Assembly (NCBI GenBank): GCA_019638275.1
Contig: JAHBUC010000001.1
Coordinates: 496,001-560,000 of the forward strand
DNA: 64,000 bases
Reading direction: 5' to 3'
DNA from: Cyclobacteriaceae bacterium
GTDB taxonomy: Bacteria; Bacteroidota; Bacteroidia; Cytophagales; Cyclobacteriaceae
Part shown: one piece after another, positions 1 through 8,226 of the stretch
Layout of the letters: every line of letters begins with the position of its first letter
Numbering within the stretch: the stretch's first letter is position 1
The notes under the pieces: generated by a model
Database searches by the model: none
Told to the model about the DNA's origin: nothing
The model's input: only the letters and a program-made list of their open reading frames with translations
Translations under genes and position numbers: made by a program

Positions 1-332
1 GCGTTGCTATTAACCCAATTAATGCCGGCAAAGCTTCGCTTTTCTTTACCTCCGGACTTACCGGAAACATAGAAGTATTTTCTGAACAAGAGTTTTTAAA
101 GGGTACTAACCCAGATGGTTTACAGCCCGAGAAAAGCAACACCTTCATATTAGGCTATTCGGTTGGCGGGGCGTTTCGCTATAAATTAAATGAAACCGTA
201 TCGCTACAGGTTGACGCTTCCGCCCTGTCTGATTTTACTCCATTTTATGAACGTGAACTGGAAGGCAGGCAGTATGAAATGAAGACAAAAGGGAATTCCT
301 TTTCGATAGGCGCTGTATATCAGCTCAAGTAA
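1..332 (+). CDS. C-terminal end of an outer-membrane beta-barrel-like protein (partial)
   Basis: The window opens inside a frame (in phase with position 3) that stays open to a TAA at 330-332, giving about 109 residues. The visible part alternates hydrophobic and polar residues with Gly/aromatic-rich strands (GYSVGGAFRYKLN) and finishes with the strand GAVYQLK, as expected for the last strands of a Bacteroidetes outer-membrane barrel. The N-terminal part, and so any specific function, lies outside the window. The gene ends just before a degenerate tRNA copy. The barrel assignment is inference from pattern only. Confidence 0.6.
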   Translation, partial: VAINPINAGKASLFFTSGLTGNIEVFSEQEFLKGTNPDGLQPEKSNTFILGYSVGGAFRYKLNETVSLQVDASALSDFTPFYERELEGRQYEMKTKGNSFSIGAVYQLK

Positions 333-336
333 AAAA

Positions 337-428
337 GTACCGAAGGAGGGACTCTTCCGAAGGAATGCCTTTGGCAGAACCCTCACGTCTTGCGACACAC
401 GGCTCTGAAGCGTGCGTGGGTTCTACAC
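337..428 (-). pseudogene. Degenerate tRNA-Leu(CAG) copy interrupted by a 22-nt palindromic insertion
   Basis: Positions 337-354 and 377-418 repeat the 3' half of the intact tRNA-Leu at 568-649 almost base for base, including the acceptor 3' strand, T-arm, variable arm and anticodon arm with CAG. Positions 355-376 are an extra 22 nt inside the T-loop region, made of two small hairpins (TTCC-GAA-GGAA and TGCC-TTT-GGCA). The D-arm and 5' acceptor strand are not recognisable beyond about 428. It cannot fold as a tRNA, so I call it a pseudogene. Confidence 0.75.
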
Positions 429-476
429 AGTACAAGGTTTAATCTTGAATGTAAACCTTGAATATTAAATTTTAAG

Positions 477-560
477 TGCCCAGGACTGGATTCGAACCAG
501 CACACCCTTTCGGGCGCTACCACCTCAAAGTAGTGCGTCTACCAATTTCGCCACCTGGGC
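477..560 (-). tRNA. tRNA-Leu (anticodon GAG)
   Basis: The reverse complement folds as a class II tRNA. The 7-bp acceptor GCCCAGG/CCTGGGC is complete. The D-stem is GCG/CGC with AAATTGGTAGA between, the anticodon stem is CTACT/GGTAG with loop TTGAGGT (anticodon GAG), a long variable arm follows, and the T-arm loop is TTCGAAT. The discriminator base is A and no CCA is encoded. The gene is 84 nt long and lies 7 nt from the next tRNA-Leu, probably in the same transcript. Confidence 0.95.
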
Positions 561-567
561 TTTACTG

Positions 568-649
568 TACCGAAGGAGGGACTCGAACCCTCACGTCTTG
601 CGACACACGCCCCTGAAACGTGCGTGTCTACCAATTCCACCACTTCGGC
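568..649 (-). tRNA. tRNA-Leu (anticodon CAG)
   Basis: The reverse complement gives a class II tRNA. The acceptor is GCCGAAG/CTTCGGT with a terminal G-U pair, the D-stem is GTG/CAC, the anticodon stem is CACGT/GCGTG with loop TTCAGGG (anticodon CAG), a long variable arm follows, and the T-arm is GAGGG-TTCGAGT-CCCTC. The discriminator base is A. It is the intact parent of the broken copy at 337-428. Confidence 0.95.
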
Positions 650-1081
650 ATCCTGCTCCTTCTGCAAGGGTGGCAAAGGTAAAAACCTTTATACATTAAA
701 ACAATTTGGGTTTTGGAAAAGCCTAAGCTTTCAATGGCTCTCTTTTAGGGATGGATTTTTTACCCTTGTTAGGGCGTGCTGTTCAGTTGGGCGTGACCCG
801 CACGGTAGACTCGTCACCGGATTTCTGAAATTTTATGGAGCTATAAAACAGAATCCCGTAGAAAATAGAAATGGTAATGGCGGCCAGGTAAATCATCGTC
901 TTCTCGAATTAACAATACAAAATTGCAGGAACTTTCAGGTTCGGGACTGGGCTTCTTGGAACAGGCAGCACGGAAGTAAGTTTTGGCACGGTTTTGCGTC
1001 TTCACCGCTTGAACAATTTTTACGGAAATTTTCATTAGAACTTCTACCTTGCGCACATTAAACCTTGTAAATCAAATCACT
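650..1081. other. Intergenic region between tRNA-Leu and the S8 protease gene
   Basis: About 430 bases. The open frames here are not gene-like: a plus-strand frame runs into the tRNA and a 71-codon minus-strand frame has poor composition. I see no strong hairpin and no clear TAnnTTTG box; CTACCTTGC at 1044-1052 is a weak match to a -7 element for the protease gene. It presumably holds the divergent promoters for the tRNAs and the protease. Confidence 0.5.
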
Positions 1082-2728
1082 ATGATCAATAAATTCTGGA
1101 TGGGGCTTGTGTTGATATCGGGCCTTTCGGTTGGTAATGTTCTGGCATTTCAGGATGCCGCAGCGGCTCAGGATAGTACAAAAGTTCCAAAAGACTGGTT
1201 TTTGCGCGATCCAGAAACCGATAAACTTCAGGGCGTAAGTGCCGATCGGGTGTACAATACCCTATTGAAGGGTAAGCCTTCCCGCACCGTTATTGTAGCG
1301 GTAATCGATTCTGGTGTGGATGTATTCCACGAGGATCTGAAGGATGTGATTTGGATCAATGAAGATGAAATTCCGGATAACGGTATTGACGATGACAAAA
1401 ACGGGTATGTGGATGATGTGTACGGATGGAATTTTATTGGGGGAAAAGAAGATAATGTAAACGAAGATACCTATGAACTTACCCGCGAGTACGTTCGTCT
1501 GAAGGCTAAGTACGAAAGCATTGACGAGAAGAAGGTGCCCAAGAAAAGCCAGACTGAGTACGCGTATTACAAGGACATCAAATCGAAGTTTGAGAAACGT
1601 GCCGAAGAAGCTACCCAGCAGTATAACATGTACAATACCATTTATACCAACATCACCTTTGGTAATGATACCCTGAAGCAAATTCTGAAAGTGGATAAGA
1701 TCACCGCTGGCGTGTTGGATACCCTGAAGGCTTCAACGCCTGTATTGGCATTTTCTAAAAATGCCATCTCCATCATCTTTCAAAACTTTGGCCCTGATGT
1801 AGATGTGGATGAAGTGCTGGAAGATTTGAAAGGTGCGGTCGACTACTACCGTGTACAGGCATTGTTTGGTTATAATGAAGAGTTTGACTCACGCCAGATT
1901 GTAGGTGATAACTACAATGATTTAAATGAGAAGTATTACGGAAATAATGATGTGAAAGGCCCGGATGCTGAGCACGGCACACACGTGGCCGGTATTATTG
2001 CCGCAAATCGCAAAAACGATATTGGCATGCGTGGCATTGCCGATAACGTGAAAATTATGGCCGTACGTGCCGTACCCAATGGCGATGAGCGCGATAAAGA
2101 TGTGGCCAATGCCATTCGCTATGCAGTCGATAATGGTGCGCACATCATCAACATGAGCTTTGGTAAATCATACTCACCTCAAAAGGAAGTGGTAGACAAG
2201 GCGGTAAAGTATGCTGAATCTAAAGGTGTGCTACTGGTGCACGCAGCCGGTAATGATGGTGACGATATCGATAAGAAAAACAATTTCCCTACACGCGTGT
2301 ATAACGATGGCAAGGAAGCTAAAACGTGGATTGAAGTGGGGGCCTCTTCGTATGGGGCCGATGAAAGCTTTGTGGCCTCTTTCTCCAATTACGGCAAGAA
2401 GTCGGTGGATTTGTTTTCGCCTGGTGTAGAAATTTATTCCACCATTCCGGATAATCAGTACAAGGACAATCAGGGTACCAGTATGGCGAGCCCGGCAGCA
2501 GCAGGTGTGGCAGCCATCATCATGTCATACTTCCCTGATCTTACTGCGGCTCAGGTACGCGAAATTTTAACGCAATCAACCCGCAAGTTCGATGGTCTTG
2601 AAGTAACACGCCCCGGCAGCAAAGATGAAAAAGTGGAGTTCAGTAAATTGAGCCGCAGCGGTGGTTTGGTGAACGCATATGAAGCGGTAAAGCTGGCCAT
2701 GACGATGAGCAAGGCTGTTGAGAAGTAA
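1082..2728 (+). CDS. Secreted S8 family (subtilisin-like) serine peptidase
   Basis: This is a 548-residue serine endopeptidase with a signal peptide (about residues 1-23, ending near VLAFQ). The triad is visible: Asp76 in AVIDSGVDVFHEDL, His in EHGTHVAGIIAA and Ser in GTSMASPAAAGVAA, with the oxyanion-hole Asn in HAAGNDGD. About 200 residues separate the Asp and His motifs, much more than in classical subtilisins. This is a charged helical insertion of the sort common in Bacteroidetes S8 enzymes. An upstream in-frame TTG at 1049 exists, but the ATG at 1082 is followed directly by the signal peptide. It is probably periplasmic or exported. No partner genes are adjacent; a hairpin terminator follows. 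Confidence 0.92.
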   Translation: MINKFWMGLVLISGLSVGNVLAFQDAAAAQDSTKVPKDWFLRDPETDKLQGVSADRVYNTLLKGKPSRTVIVAVIDSGVDVFHEDLKDVIWINEDEIPDNGIDDDKNGYVDDVYGWNFIGGKEDNVNEDTYELTREYVRLKAKYESIDEKKVPKKSQTEYAYYKDIKSKFEKRAEEATQQYNMYNTIYTNITFGNDTLKQILKVDKITAGVLDTLKASTPVLAFSKNAISIIFQNFGPDVDVDEVLEDLKGAVDYYRVQALFGYNEEFDSRQIVGDNYNDLNEKYYGNNDVKGPDAEHGTHVAGIIAANRKNDIGMRGIADNVKIMAVRAVPNGDERDKDVANAIRYAVDNGAHIINMSFGKSYSPQKEVVDKAVKYAESKGVLLVHAAGNDGDDIDKKNNFPTRVYNDGKEAKTWIEVGASSYGADESFVASFSNYGKKSVDLFSPGVEIYSTIPDNQYKDNQGTSMASPAAAGVAAIIMSYFPDLTAAQVREILTQSTRKFDGLEVTRPGSKDEKVEFSKLSRSGGLVNAYEAVKLAMTMSKAVEK

Positions 2729-2753
2729 TTATTGTTACACTTTGTAACACCTA

Positions 2754-2788
2754 AAAAAGCCCTGACGAATTTCGCCAGGGCTTTTTGT
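2754..2788 (+). terminator. Rho-independent terminator of the S8 peptidase gene
   Basis: AAAAAAGCCCTG and CAGGGCTTTTT form a 10-12 bp stem around ACGAATTTCG and are followed by T-rich sequence, 26 bases after the stop codon. The A-tract on the other side means it could also work on the minus strand. Confidence 0.85.
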
Positions 2789-2822
2789 TTCACTTAAACT
2801 TTGTCTGAAAAAAATAATTAGA

Positions 2823-2930
2823 AGCCATCTCAAAAATGTCAGGTTGAGCCTGTCGAAACCCGATTTGATAACTCGAAATAGCCTTCGACAAGCTCAGGCT
2901 GACATGTGAAACTGATTTTTGAGATGGCCC
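2823..2930. repeat. Long imperfect inverted repeat (REP-like), bidirectional terminator candidate
   Basis: GCCATCTCAAAAA at the left edge pairs with TTTTTGAGATGGC at the right edge. Inside these, TGTCAGGTTGAGCCTGTCGA pairs imperfectly with TCGACAAGCTCAGGCTGACA. The whole 108-base unit is one large hairpin ending exactly at the stop codon of the next, convergent gene. The inner motif resembles the dispersed TTCGACAAGCTCAG-type repeats that I associate with Bacteroidetes genomes (recalled, not searched). Confidence 0.75.
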
Positions 2931-4334
2931 CTAGTCGGTTACTACGGGGTTGCCTTTGTTAATCCACTCACTCATTCCGCCACCGTAATTTTTAATGTTC
3001 TTGTATCCGTTACGGGCAAGAATTGAATACCCGATAGAAGACCGATCACCGGCCTGGCAGAATACCACCACCTGTTCATCTTTCTTTACCTTATCCAGAT
3101 TTTTTTCCAACGTTCCTACGAATACATGATCGGCTCCTTTAATGTGGCCTGACTTGAATTCAGCTTCACCGCGCAAGTCAACATACTGGGTATGGTTCGA
3201 TTGCATGATTTGCTTAAGCTCAGGTTCTGAAACCTGGTTTACTTTTTCAAGTTTGTTTCCAAGCGATGTCCAAACATCGGTGTTTTCTACATATCCATAA
3301 ATGTTATCCAATCCGATGCGCATCAGTTTACGGGTAAAGTCATCCAGTTTACTTTCTTCAGCAAGCAGGATGAACGGCTCATCATATGAAAGAATCCATC
3401 CGCACCACGTTGCAAATGAGTTGTTGCCCTGAACGTTATACGTGCCCGGAATGAACCCTTCAGCGAATGCCGTTTTCAGGCGGGTGTCAATAACTTTTAC
3501 ACCTTTATCAAAGGCAGTTTTAAATTCAGCACTTGAAAGTTTTTTGAGTTGTGGAACTTCCGTTAACAGCGGACGATCAACCTTGTTGAGTTTTTTCATC
3601 ATCGCAAAATATTTTGGAGGCTCGGGTTGGTCTTCCAGTAAATATTTTACAAAACCATTTTCATCTTTCTCGTATTGAAATGCCCAGTTCCTGATTTTTT
3701 CATAACCTACGGTTGAGCTGGGCACCGCACCCAATGCTTTTCCACAAGCAGAACCGGCACCGTGGCCAGGCCACACCTGAATGTAATCGGGGAGTGCATT
3801 GAAACGCTTGATGGATTTATACATTTCCTTAGCGCCTGCTTCTTTGGTTCCAACAACACCTGCTGCTTTTTCCAATAAATCCGGACGCCCCACATCCCCC
3901 ACAAACACGAAGTCTCCAGTGAATAACATTACCGGTTCAGGACTGGCCGGAGTATCGGTTAACAAAAAACTAATGCTTTCAGGTGTATGACCCGGGGTGT
4001 GCATCACATCAAACTTGAGGTTACCCACCATAAATGAATCACCATCCTTCAGGCCTTCGTGCGGAAACTCATATAGCCATCCTTCACCACCTTCATCCGA
4101 CAAATACATCTTCGCACCGGTAAGGGCAGCGAGTTCACGCGATCCCGAAAGGAAGTCGGCATGGATGTGCGTTTCAGCAATGTGCGTGATTTTCATTTTA
4201 TTCTGAGCAGCAATTTCCAGGTAGGTGTCTACATCGCGCTTGGGGTCAATCACAATGGCCACACCTGCCTTTTGGCAGCCGATGAAATAACTGGCTTGAG
4301 CCAGGCTTTTGTCATAAACGTGTTGAAAATACAT
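2931..4334 (-). CDS. MBL-fold metallohydrolase with C-terminal rhodanese domains (persulfide dioxygenase/rhodanese type)
   Basis: This 467-residue protein starts at MYFQHVYDKS; the frame could run 23 codons further upstream, but those residues look non-coding. The N-terminal half has metallo-beta-lactamase motifs in the ETHE1/CstB style: THIHADFLSG, PGHTPESI, FTGDFVFVGDVGRPDLL and WPGHG. The second half carries a degenerate rhodanese domain followed by an active-looking one with Cys in VVFCQAGDRSS. The family oxidises glutathione- or protein-bound persulfide and transfers sulfane sulfur. It heads a minus-strand run of sulfur-related genes and is probably cytoplasmic, since no signal peptide is seen. 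The exact persulfide substrate cannot be told from sequence. Confidence 0.88.
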   Translation of the reverse strand: MYFQHVYDKSLAQASYFIGCQKAGVAIVIDPKRDVDTYLEIAAQNKMKITHIAETHIHADFLSGSRELAALTGAKMYLSDEGGEGWLYEFPHEGLKDGDSFMVGNLKFDVMHTPGHTPESISFLLTDTPASPEPVMLFTGDFVFVGDVGRPDLLEKAAGVVGTKEAGAKEMYKSIKRFNALPDYIQVWPGHGAGSACGKALGAVPSSTVGYEKIRNWAFQYEKDENGFVKYLLEDQPEPPKYFAMMKKLNKVDRPLLTEVPQLKKLSSAEFKTAFDKGVKVIDTRLKTAFAEGFIPGTYNVQGNNSFATWCGWILSYDEPFILLAEESKLDDFTRKLMRIGLDNIYGYVENTDVWTSLGNKLEKVNQVSEPELKQIMQSNHTQYVDLRGEAEFKSGHIKGADHVFVGTLEKNLDKVKKDEQVVVFCQAGDRSSIGYSILARNGYKNIKNYGGGMSEWINKGNPVVTD

Positions 4335-4426
4335 ATCGGTTCGAAGTTTAAAATTACAATATTGAGGGCTGGTTGAAACGACTACACAAAGGTAGTGGTT
4401 CAACCTGAAAATTGCCCGCTTAAAAT

Positions 4427-4750
4427 TTAGTGATGCACGGGCGCTCCGGTAAAGTGATTAATAACTTGCTCCAGTTGATGGGCATTTAATACTCCTGATT
4501 GCCGCCATAATACTTGTCCGTTTTGGAAAAGCATTAAGGTAGGCACACCCTGAATCTGATACGTGCCCGCAACCACCGGATTTTTATCCACATCAATTTT
4601 GATAATGGCCGCACGATCGCCAATCCGCGTAGCAAGTTCCTGCAGTATGGGCTGCATCATTTTGCACGGCCCACACCACGTGGCAAAAAAATCTACCAAC
4701 ACAGGCTTTTCGCTGCGAATCAGTTCACTGAAGGTTTTCTTTTGCTCCAT
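4427..4750 (-). CDS. trxA: Thioredoxin
   Basis: A 107-residue stand-alone thioredoxin of normal length. The redox centre is in [14 protein letters not shown], the buried Asp is in KPVLVDFF, and the cis-Pro loop is in [12 protein letters not shown]. No signal peptide is present, so it should act in the cytoplasm as a protein disulfide reductant. It sits directly upstream of the metallo-beta-lactamase/rhodanese gene (93-base gap, same strand). Delivery or reduction of persulfide sulfur between the two is a plausible link, but this is inference from position. Confidence 0.93.
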   Translation of the reverse strand: MEQKKTFSELIRSEKPVLVDFFATWCGPCKMMQPILQELATRIGDRAAIIKIDVDKNPVVAGTYQIQGVPTLMLFQNGQVLWRQSGVLNAHQLEQVINHFTGAPVHH

Positions 4751-4828
4751 AGCATCTTAAATACGAATACAAAACTACAGTTGGAACGAAAGAGTTTCCG
4801 TGATTTTTGTCACTTAAAAGCGATGATT

Positions 4829-5437
4829 TCAGAACAGGTATTTGATGAATGCGAGAATCCCCAATGTTAATAATACGAGGCCCGGAATCATGCGGATAAT
4901 GCGGTTGTCTTTGAAGGATGATGCCACACGTTTCGCCAGCAAAGCCAGCAAGGTGAGCAAGGCCATAGCGCCAACCGATGTGCCCAAAATGTAGCTGTGC
5001 AAACGCCAGCCTGTGCTGATGTCAATCCAACCTTGAAATTTTAAATAAGCGGTTAGGGCAATCCAGAACGGAATGGCTTGCGGGTTGAGAATGCTGAGAA
5101 TTATTCCTCTTCGAAATCCACTGTCCTGAAGTTTAACGGAAATGGTTGAAGGTTTGCGTACGGTCCATAAACTTACCACGCCAATGGTTGTCATGATGAT
5201 GGCGCCCCACAACTCAAAATTTTTCATAATGACAGGAGAGGAGGTGATCACCTGCTCAAATTCAACCGCTATCCATGCGTACGGATATTCAACAATGGAA
5301 ACAGCCAGTGCAAAACGAAGCGCTGTTTTAATCTTGTGCTCCAGGCCCAGTTGCAACACCATCAGGTTAAGCGTGCCCGGGGGAATGGAACCTAAAAAAC
5401 TAAATACAAAACCGACAATAAAAACCTGTAAAACCAC
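4829..5437 (-). CDS. LysE/RhtB-family membrane exporter
   Basis: A 202-residue polytopic protein with about six hydrophobic segments and the N-terminal LysE-family pattern FLGSIPPGTLNLMVLQ. Related proteins export amino acids or other small metabolites; the substrate here is unknown. The first codon of the frame is GTG at 5437 and no better ATG is available near the N-terminus. In the middle of the protein, RGIILSILNPQAIPFWIAL matches the conserved NPxxxxFW region of the family. It lies between thioredoxin and the SoxB-like gene on the same strand, so it may belong to the sulfur cluster. Confidence 0.85.
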   Translation of the reverse strand: MVLQVFIVGFVFSFLGSIPPGTLNLMVLQLGLEHKIKTALRFALAVSIVEYPYAWIAVEFEQVITSSPVIMKNFELWGAIIMTTIGVVSLWTVRKPSTISVKLQDSGFRRGIILSILNPQAIPFWIALTAYLKFQGWIDISTGWRLHSYILGTSVGAMALLTLLALLAKRVASSFKDNRIIRMIPGLVLLTLGILAFIKYLF

Positions 5438-5472
5438 CTGATGAAAATTTTAGAGTAACAAAGTAACGCGAT

Positions 5473-7278
5473 TTACCGGAATTCATACCCAATACCCATC
5501 AGTTGGGTGAGCAACGTATTGGGTGCGTCTGTGGCCGTAGCGCGACCTTCAAGTTTGGGCGCAATGGGCGAATGTTTGGCCAGGTATTCTTTAATTACGG
5601 CATGCAACGATGCGCCAAGTTTTTTTGGCTCGGAAACATGTTCCACCCGGCAGATGGTTGTATCCGGATCGCCTTCGCGCTCACACGCAACAAACGTATA
5701 GGTTTTTGATAGGTCAATGGGTTTGCCTTTAATCTTGATCCAGTTTACGCGTTTGCCCGGTTCATTGTTAATGGTGAAGTTCACTTCCATGCCTTTGAAG
5801 CGCACTACCCATCCGCCAAAGCGCTTGGCCGGATCTTTCGCGAATGCATTGTGTAATTCTTTCTCCATCCAATCCCACAATTGTTTGCCGGTGATGGTTC
5901 CGGTTTTGGCTTCGCTGTCTACCGGTAACATGCTCCATAAATAATCTTCGGTGATTTCGGCAACTCCGGTTTTCGGATCGGGCACCAGTGGCGGACAGAA
6001 ACGGAAACCGTTGCTCAGGGCAATATCCGGTTTAAACTTCCACATGATGGCATCCGTAATGAAGTTGTCCATCGGTGTTTCAATCACATAGTAGCGCACC
6101 AATGGTGTTTTTGTTTTACCGATTACCGTATCAAGTTTTGCTTTGAATGGTTCGCGTGCTTCCTTCACCAGTGCTTTCATCTCTTCATCCTCACCGTATT
6201 TCTCCGGATCAACATCCAGCAGCTGATAGCTTTGATCTTTAACTACCCCATTCTCAATCACAAAATCAAATTTGGCGATGAATGAACCGAATGCACCGGG
6301 CTCCGTTACTTTGGCGTGCGTTCCATTCAACGGCTCGCGCACACGTTCATGTGTATCGGCACCAAGAATGTAATCTACTCCACGAACAAATTCCATATTG
6401 GCCAAACCAATTTGTTGCGCTAAGCCCATGTGTGTTAATAAAATTACAAGATGACAACCCTCGTATTCTTTGAGTACACGAATATACTTGGCCACATTTT
6501 CCTGCGGATGGGTAAACTGTATGCCATGACTGTATGCCGGTGATTGCCGTTTCGGTGTTAGCGGATCGTTATACCCGATAAACCCAATCTTTATTCCGCC
6601 AATATGTTTTACAAAGTAAGGCGGAAAGATCAGATCACCGTTAAAGACATCGTTGGTTTGGTGAAACATGTTGGCGCACACCTTTGGGCAGGTATAAGCA
6701 AACATATCTTTCATCATCATTTCCTTGCCGTACACCACTTCCCAATTTCCGGGCAGCATCAAATCATAACCAATGTTGTTCATCAACGGAACAATGGCTC
6801 GCCCTTCAGTCAGTGCAGCCACCCCACCACCTTGGAAGCAATCCCCTCCATCGATTAAAAATGTATTTGCAGGATTTTTCTTTCGCAGTGAGTTGATCAT
6901 CGCCTTTAAGGTGGCGTAACCACCGCGCTTTTTATAAACGGTTTTTCCGTCTTCAATAAAAAATTCATCGTGTACGAGCAGTTGCGCGTGAATGTCGGCT
7001 GTTTGTAAAAGCGTAACCACTGAAGCCTTTCCATTCTTAACAGCGCGGTTTCCCGATATTTCCTTGTATTTCAAATCACTGTCGGGTGTGTGCAATGCCG
7101 AAGCCGAAAGCGGAGTTACCAATCCACCGCCAATGCCCAGTGCCAATCCAAAACCCGAAGCCTTTTTTAAAAACTCCCTGCGTGAATTTTCTGAGAGCTC
7201 AACATGCAGTTGTTTTTCTTTTTCAGAAACAACTTCAGCTTGACATGAATAGCAGGTGCAGGATTTGGAATGACTCAT
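5473..7278 (-). CDS. Tat-exported SoxB-like metallophosphoesterase/5'-nucleotidase family hydrolase
   Basis: A 601-residue protein whose N-terminus carries a twin-arginine signal (NSRREFLKKASGFGLALG, about residues 31-48) preceded by a Cys pair (CTCYSCQ). Metallophosphoesterase motifs follow in order: QTADIHAQ, DGGDCFQ, PGNWEVVYG (Trp where nucleotidases have His, a SoxB-like feature), LLTHMG and GADTHER. A C-terminal 5'-nucleotidase-type domain follows. SoxB proteins hydrolyse the sulfone sulfur from SoxY-bound thiosulfate, but no soxYZ or soxXA is present here. The assignment therefore rests on the GNWE motif and on the sulfur-gene context; an ordinary nucleotidase cannot be excluded. The dinuclear metal centre should lie in the periplasm. 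Confidence 0.78.
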   Translation of the reverse strand: MSHSKSCTCYSCQAEVVSEKEKQLHVELSENSRREFLKKASGFGLALGIGGGLVTPLSASALHTPDSDLKYKEISGNRAVKNGKASVVTLLQTADIHAQLLVHDEFFIEDGKTVYKKRGGYATLKAMINSLRKKNPANTFLIDGGDCFQGGGVAALTEGRAIVPLMNNIGYDLMLPGNWEVVYGKEMMMKDMFAYTCPKVCANMFHQTNDVFNGDLIFPPYFVKHIGGIKIGFIGYNDPLTPKRQSPAYSHGIQFTHPQENVAKYIRVLKEYEGCHLVILLTHMGLAQQIGLANMEFVRGVDYILGADTHERVREPLNGTHAKVTEPGAFGSFIAKFDFVIENGVVKDQSYQLLDVDPEKYGEDEEMKALVKEAREPFKAKLDTVIGKTKTPLVRYYVIETPMDNFITDAIMWKFKPDIALSNGFRFCPPLVPDPKTGVAEITEDYLWSMLPVDSEAKTGTITGKQLWDWMEKELHNAFAKDPAKRFGGWVVRFKGMEVNFTINNEPGKRVNWIKIKGKPIDLSKTYTFVACEREGDPDTTICRVEHVSEPKKLGASLHAVIKEYLAKHSPIAPKLEGRATATDAPNTLLTQLMGIGYEFR

Positions 7279-7309
7279 GATTGCTCTGGTAAGGTGGGTA
7301 CGGATTCGA

Positions 7310-7705
7310 TTACTTCACAATGGGTTTACCTGAGCGGGCCCATGCGTTTAAACCACCTTTTAAATCATAGACCTCCGTAAAGCCCTGGTGCTTTAGAATT
7401 TTAGCGGCCGAATTACTGCGAAGACCGCTGGCACAGTACACAAATACCGGCTTGGTTTTGTCGAGCTTGGCTACTTCCGTTTTAAAATCACGTTGATAGT
7501 AGTCGATTTGAGTGGCATTTTTCATTTTGCCTTGTACGTATTCTTCATTTGTACGCACATCCAGAATAATTTTTTCAGGTGTTGCATTCAGTTTTTGTTC
7601 AAAGGCATCAACACTCAACACCTGCACGCCCGTTTGTCCCTGGCAACTCACCACGCTGGCCAATGCCAGTATACCAAATAGATTAAAAACAAATCGCTTA
7701 TTCAT
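7310..7705 (-). CDS. Rhodanese-domain lipoprotein
   Basis: A 131-residue protein with a lipoprotein-type signal (LALASVVSCQG, Cys at about 21) and one rhodanese domain. The active-site loop is VFVYCASGLRS, and the structural motif DVRTNEEY is in the first half. It should act as a sulfurtransferase or sulfane-sulfur carrier anchored in the cell envelope. It is 31 bases from the SoxB-like gene and 26 bases from the DsrE-like gene, all on one strand, so the three probably form one transcript handling periplasmic sulfur. Confidence 0.9.
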   Translation of the reverse strand: MNKRFVFNLFGILALASVVSCQGQTGVQVLSVDAFEQKLNATPEKIILDVRTNEEYVQGKMKNATQIDYYQRDFKTEVAKLDKTKPVFVYCASGLRSNSAAKILKHQGFTEVYDLKGGLNAWARSGKPIVK

Positions 7706-7731
7706 AGTTTAGTTTTTTCAGTTGTTCTTTT

Positions 7732-8139
7732 TTAGAAGCCGAGCTTTACATATATCCATCCGGCTTGTTGTTTTTTTACGATATCCACCATGGCATAGGG
7801 AACAGTTTGTGCAAAAGGCACAAGGTCTTCCGGTTTAATGTTTTTCTGCTTCATGGTAAACTGGCAGCCGATAAACGATACATCGCTTAGTTTTAATGCA
7901 TTAATTTTATTAACGTAGTAAGATTTGTTTTTAAGCAGAAAGTCCATGCCGGGCCCGTGGCACACAACAGCTACTTGCGCATCAGGAATTTCTTTTTTCA
8001 TGTTCGTAATCTGATTAACCAATGATTTATGAACCAGGGTGTCTGCTGTTTGCAGGTGCATAACAATTTTAGGGGCTTCTTGTGCATTACCCTCACCCAC
8101 AAGTATGAGGAGCAATATGAGTGAAATAACAGGTTTCAT
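7732..8139 (-). CDS. Secreted DsrE/DsrF-like sulfur-carrier family protein
   Basis: A 135-residue protein with a signal peptide (about 1-19, ending GNAQ). The rest matches the small alpha/beta DsrE-like fold: MHLQTADTLVHKSLVNQI, VAVVCHGPGMDFLL with a Cys at the position where these proteins often hold one, and VSFIGCQFTM with a second Cys. Such proteins bind or pass sulfur. Its periplasmic location and its neighbours (rhodanese lipoprotein, barrel, TsdA-like cytochrome) fit a role as a sulfur acceptor. The exact function is not determined by sequence. Confidence 0.82.
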   Translation of the reverse strand: MKPVISLILLLILVGEGNAQEAPKIVMHLQTADTLVHKSLVNQITNMKKEIPDAQVAVVCHGPGMDFLLKNKSYYVNKINALKLSDVSFIGCQFTMKQKNIKPEDLVPFAQTVPYAMVDIVKKQQAGWIYVKLGF

Positions 8140-8226
8140 AATGGGTGGTTAGAGCTGGTAAAGATGCTAAACGGGATGGTTATTGGTATGTGACATAAGT
8201 TACACTTTTCTGCAACAACGTCACAC

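Noticed and set aside
624..1061. A 145-codon plus-strand frame after the tRNAs
   Set aside because: It begins inside tRNA-Leu(CAG), has poor protein composition, and ends just before the protease promoter region.
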